This document shows positions 6,341 to 7,845 of a DNA stretch of 7,845 bases, piece after piece; position 1 is the stretch's first letter, and every line of letters begins with the position of its first letter. The notes beneath the pieces were generated by a model, which was not told where the DNA came from, ran no database searches, and saw nothing but the letters and a program-made list of their open reading frames with translations. The DNA comes from Cryomorphaceae bacterium (lineage in GTDB: Bacteria > Bacteroidota > Bacteroidia > Flavobacteriales > Schleiferiaceae), in assembly GCA_949547975.1 (NCBI GenBank), contig CATITW010000115.1:1-7845 (forward strand), read 5' to 3'. The position numbers were made by a program, and so were the translations under genes.

Positions 6341-7845
6341 GGCGCGAAGGTACGGTAGAACTGTCTTGCTTGTTCGGTGTACAGGCCACTTGGGTAGTAA
6401 ATCAAATAGGCTTCGAGTGCATTTTTCGCGTCAGCTTGCCCTGCTTTGAATTGGGCCAAAGCAGAAAAATAAAAGGCCTCTTCCTTCCACATTCCCTCGC
6501 CGGCAGCAGCTTGTAGGGCAATAAACGTCGTCGCCGCCTCTGCATATTTTGCCAATTTCATTTCGACTTTCCCTTTCCGAAACAGCACATCGTCGTACAG
6601 TTCATTCGCGATAAGTACCGACGCCAAACGCGTGTATTGCTCCAAGGCATCTTCCCACTTTCCCCTTGTTTCCGCAAGCATGGGTGAGCGCAATAGCAGC
6701 AGCCCCTCATAAGCCGTGTCCTCCACTGTATTCGCCGCGATCAGCAGTGCGTGCTCCATCGCATCATTCGCGATCGACTTGCTCGTCGACTGCAGCAGCA
6801 CCTCGAGTTGGGTTTTTGCCCAAGGCAAATCGCCTGAATAAAACGCGCACATTGCGCGGCTCAACTTGCTCTGATCGCCTTGCTCAGAGTCGCCCAGCAT
6901 CGACTCAGCACGTCCAAACTCCAGCATGGCATCCTCGTAATACCCACTAGACAGCAGTGCATCGCCGAACGCGTGGTAGGTCATGCCTCGTTCCATCTTT
7001 GAAGGATACCTCGAGCGCATTTGCACGAGCTTTTCGTCGAAGCGATCCAGTGCTTCGTCATTGGTGTCGAGGGTGGATTGAAAAAGAAATTGGTCCCGGG
7101 TGAGTTCCCAGTAAAAACAGGGGTAGCAGCTGCCGCTCGAAAATTTCCCGGCAAAGGCGCGTGCATCCTCCAAACCGCCATATTCCTGCTTCACTTCCAG
7201 CATCAAACGCAAGGCATTTTCTAGCCAGCCCATCACTGGTGCTTTCCGGCGTTCAGCAATCAAAAAAGTCAATATTTCATGGGACCGCTCCACCTGTTGC
7301 GCTTCTAAGGCACTGCGCCCTAAAGCGAGCAACTCGCCGGGTCGGAAGTCGCCTCTTTTTGCCTTGCCTTGAAGAAAGTAGAAGGCCAGCGGAAAGTTTT
7401 GCTCTTGACGGTACACATACAGCAGCAAATTTTCAAAAACGGGGGCACCGCCATTCGCTAGTTGAGCGAGTAGTGCTTTTTTAACGGCAACATTATGCAC
7501 GTCCTCAGGATCTGTACTGATGTTTTGTGAGATGCGTTGTCGCACAGCATTCTGGTAGCTGCCGTTTTGTTCCACAGCCAGCAGGTATGCTTCGTACTGC
7601 TCGTCAAAGCGTCCGAGCTGTGCATAGATCTGCGCACGCTCAAAGGCGAGCCGAAGGTTTGGGCGAAGCGCCTCGGCATGTTCGTAGAGCGCCACAGCAA
7701 ACTCGAGCTCTCCATAGCGCTCTAAAGTCATAGCGACTCCACGTACGCTAAAGGGGTTTTCAGTAACGCGAGTTTTGATGTCTTCCTTCTCAGGGCCTTT
7801 CTTCCCGATGGCCTTACTGAGGTAGTAGAAGTCTACATCGTATTG
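6337..7845 (-). CDS. Large TPR (tetratricopeptide repeat) protein, 5' end outside window
   Basis: The last 502 residues of a helical repeat protein. A Met codon at 7731 would give a 464-residue protein, but the frame is open for 38 more codons to the window edge, and that extra part reads as protein of the same kind (KTRVTENPFSVRGVAMTLER leads straight into the first repeat), so the real start lies outside. Counted from the Met at 7731, clear TPR-like units are at about 5-58 (FAVALYEHAEALRPN, then IYAQLGRFDEQYEAYLLAV), 252-277 (AFGDALLSSGYYEDAMLEFG), 292-315, 357-374 and 385-450, ending in YYPSGLYTEQARQFYRTF, the usual last helix pair. Repeats in 60-240 are too diverged to place. C202 and C205 form a CYPC pair; no haem or metal motif is otherwise seen. 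TPRs serve protein-protein contacts; the partner is unknown. Its TGA overlaps the DUF4286 start by four bases, and it heads the operon visible here. Confidence 0.85.
   Translation of the reverse strand, partial: QYDVDFYYLSKAIGKKGPEKEDIKTRVTENPFSVRGVAMTLERYGELEFAVALYEHAEALRPNLRLAFERAQIYAQLGRFDEQYEAYLLAVEQNGSYQNAVRQRISQNISTDPEDVHNVAVKKALLAQLANGGAPVFENLLLYVYRQEQNFPLAFYFLQGKAKRGDFRPGELLALGRSALEAQQVERSHEILTFLIAERRKAPVMGWLENALRLMLEVKQEYGGLEDARAFAGKFSSGSCYPCFYWELTRDQFLFQSTLDTNDEALDRFDEKLVQMRSRYPSKMERGMTYHAFGDALLSSGYYEDAMLEFGRAESMLGDSEQGDQSKLSRAMCAFYSGDLPWAKTQLEVLLQSTSKSIANDAMEHALLIAANTVEDTAYEGLLLLRSPMLAETRGKWEDALEQYTRLASVLIANELYDDVLFRKGKVEMKLAKYAEAATTFIALQAAAGEGMWKEEAFYFSALAQFKAGQADAKNALEAYLIYYPSGLYTEQARQFYRTFAP

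Noticed and set aside
7161..7484. Plus-strand frame of 107 residues
   Set aside because: Antisense to the TPR gene; composition is that of a mirrored coding strand and there is no start context.
1..7845. Search for CRISPR arrays, tRNAs, insertion sequences, toxin-antitoxin pairs or defence genes
   Set aside because: No regularly spaced repeats, no terminal inverted repeats, no transposase or nuclease motifs and no cloverleaf-like sequence were seen; the gene content is of housekeeping type.

Overview
The window looks like a stretch of ordinary chromosome from a member of the Bacteroidota, most likely a marine-type Flavobacteriales relative. Three things point there: a secreted protein with the C-terminal sorting domain of the type IX secretion system (T9SS), which is essentially confined to this phylum; a DUF4286 protein next to a long TPR protein, a Bacteroidota pairing; and almost no Shine-Dalgarno sequences before the starts. 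The exact genus cannot be read from the sequence. Base composition by eye is near 50 % GC and even across the window. No mobile element, CRISPR array, tRNA or rRNA was seen.

Layout. (1) 1-1153, minus strand: a 40-residue lipoprotein, a SprT-like zinc protease-fold protein, then the N-terminal third of PurK (purine synthesis), which runs off the left edge. (2) 1196-2710, plus strand: divergently transcribed mlaE-mlaF, the permease and ATPase of a phospholipid ABC transporter, with no MCE (MlaD) gene beside them. (3) 2711-2824: convergent intergenic region with a clear bidirectional terminator at 2766-2799. (4) 2825-4093, minus strand: a T9SS-exported protein of unknown function with codon use typical of a highly expressed gene, preceded by an AT-rich 36-bp inverted repeat that encloses a weak promoter-like element. 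(5) 4146-7845, minus strand: a tight operon of TPR protein (5' end outside the window), DUF4286 protein, M16 metallopeptidase and O-methyltransferase, joined by two ATGA overlaps and a 6-bp gap.

How they may work together. mlaEF would energise lipid movement between the inner and outer membranes. The minus-strand operon combines a TPR scaffold and a small conserved protein of unknown function with a peptidase and a small-molecule methyltransferase; no shared pathway is evident, and the coupling is the main clue. The T9SS protein is probably an abundant surface or secreted product under its own control.

No clearly new defence or mobile system is visible. The most useful items to check are the very small lipoprotein gene at 1031-1153, the inverted repeat at 4105-4140, and the DUF4286/TPR coupling. 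No gap longer than 300 bases lacks a gene.
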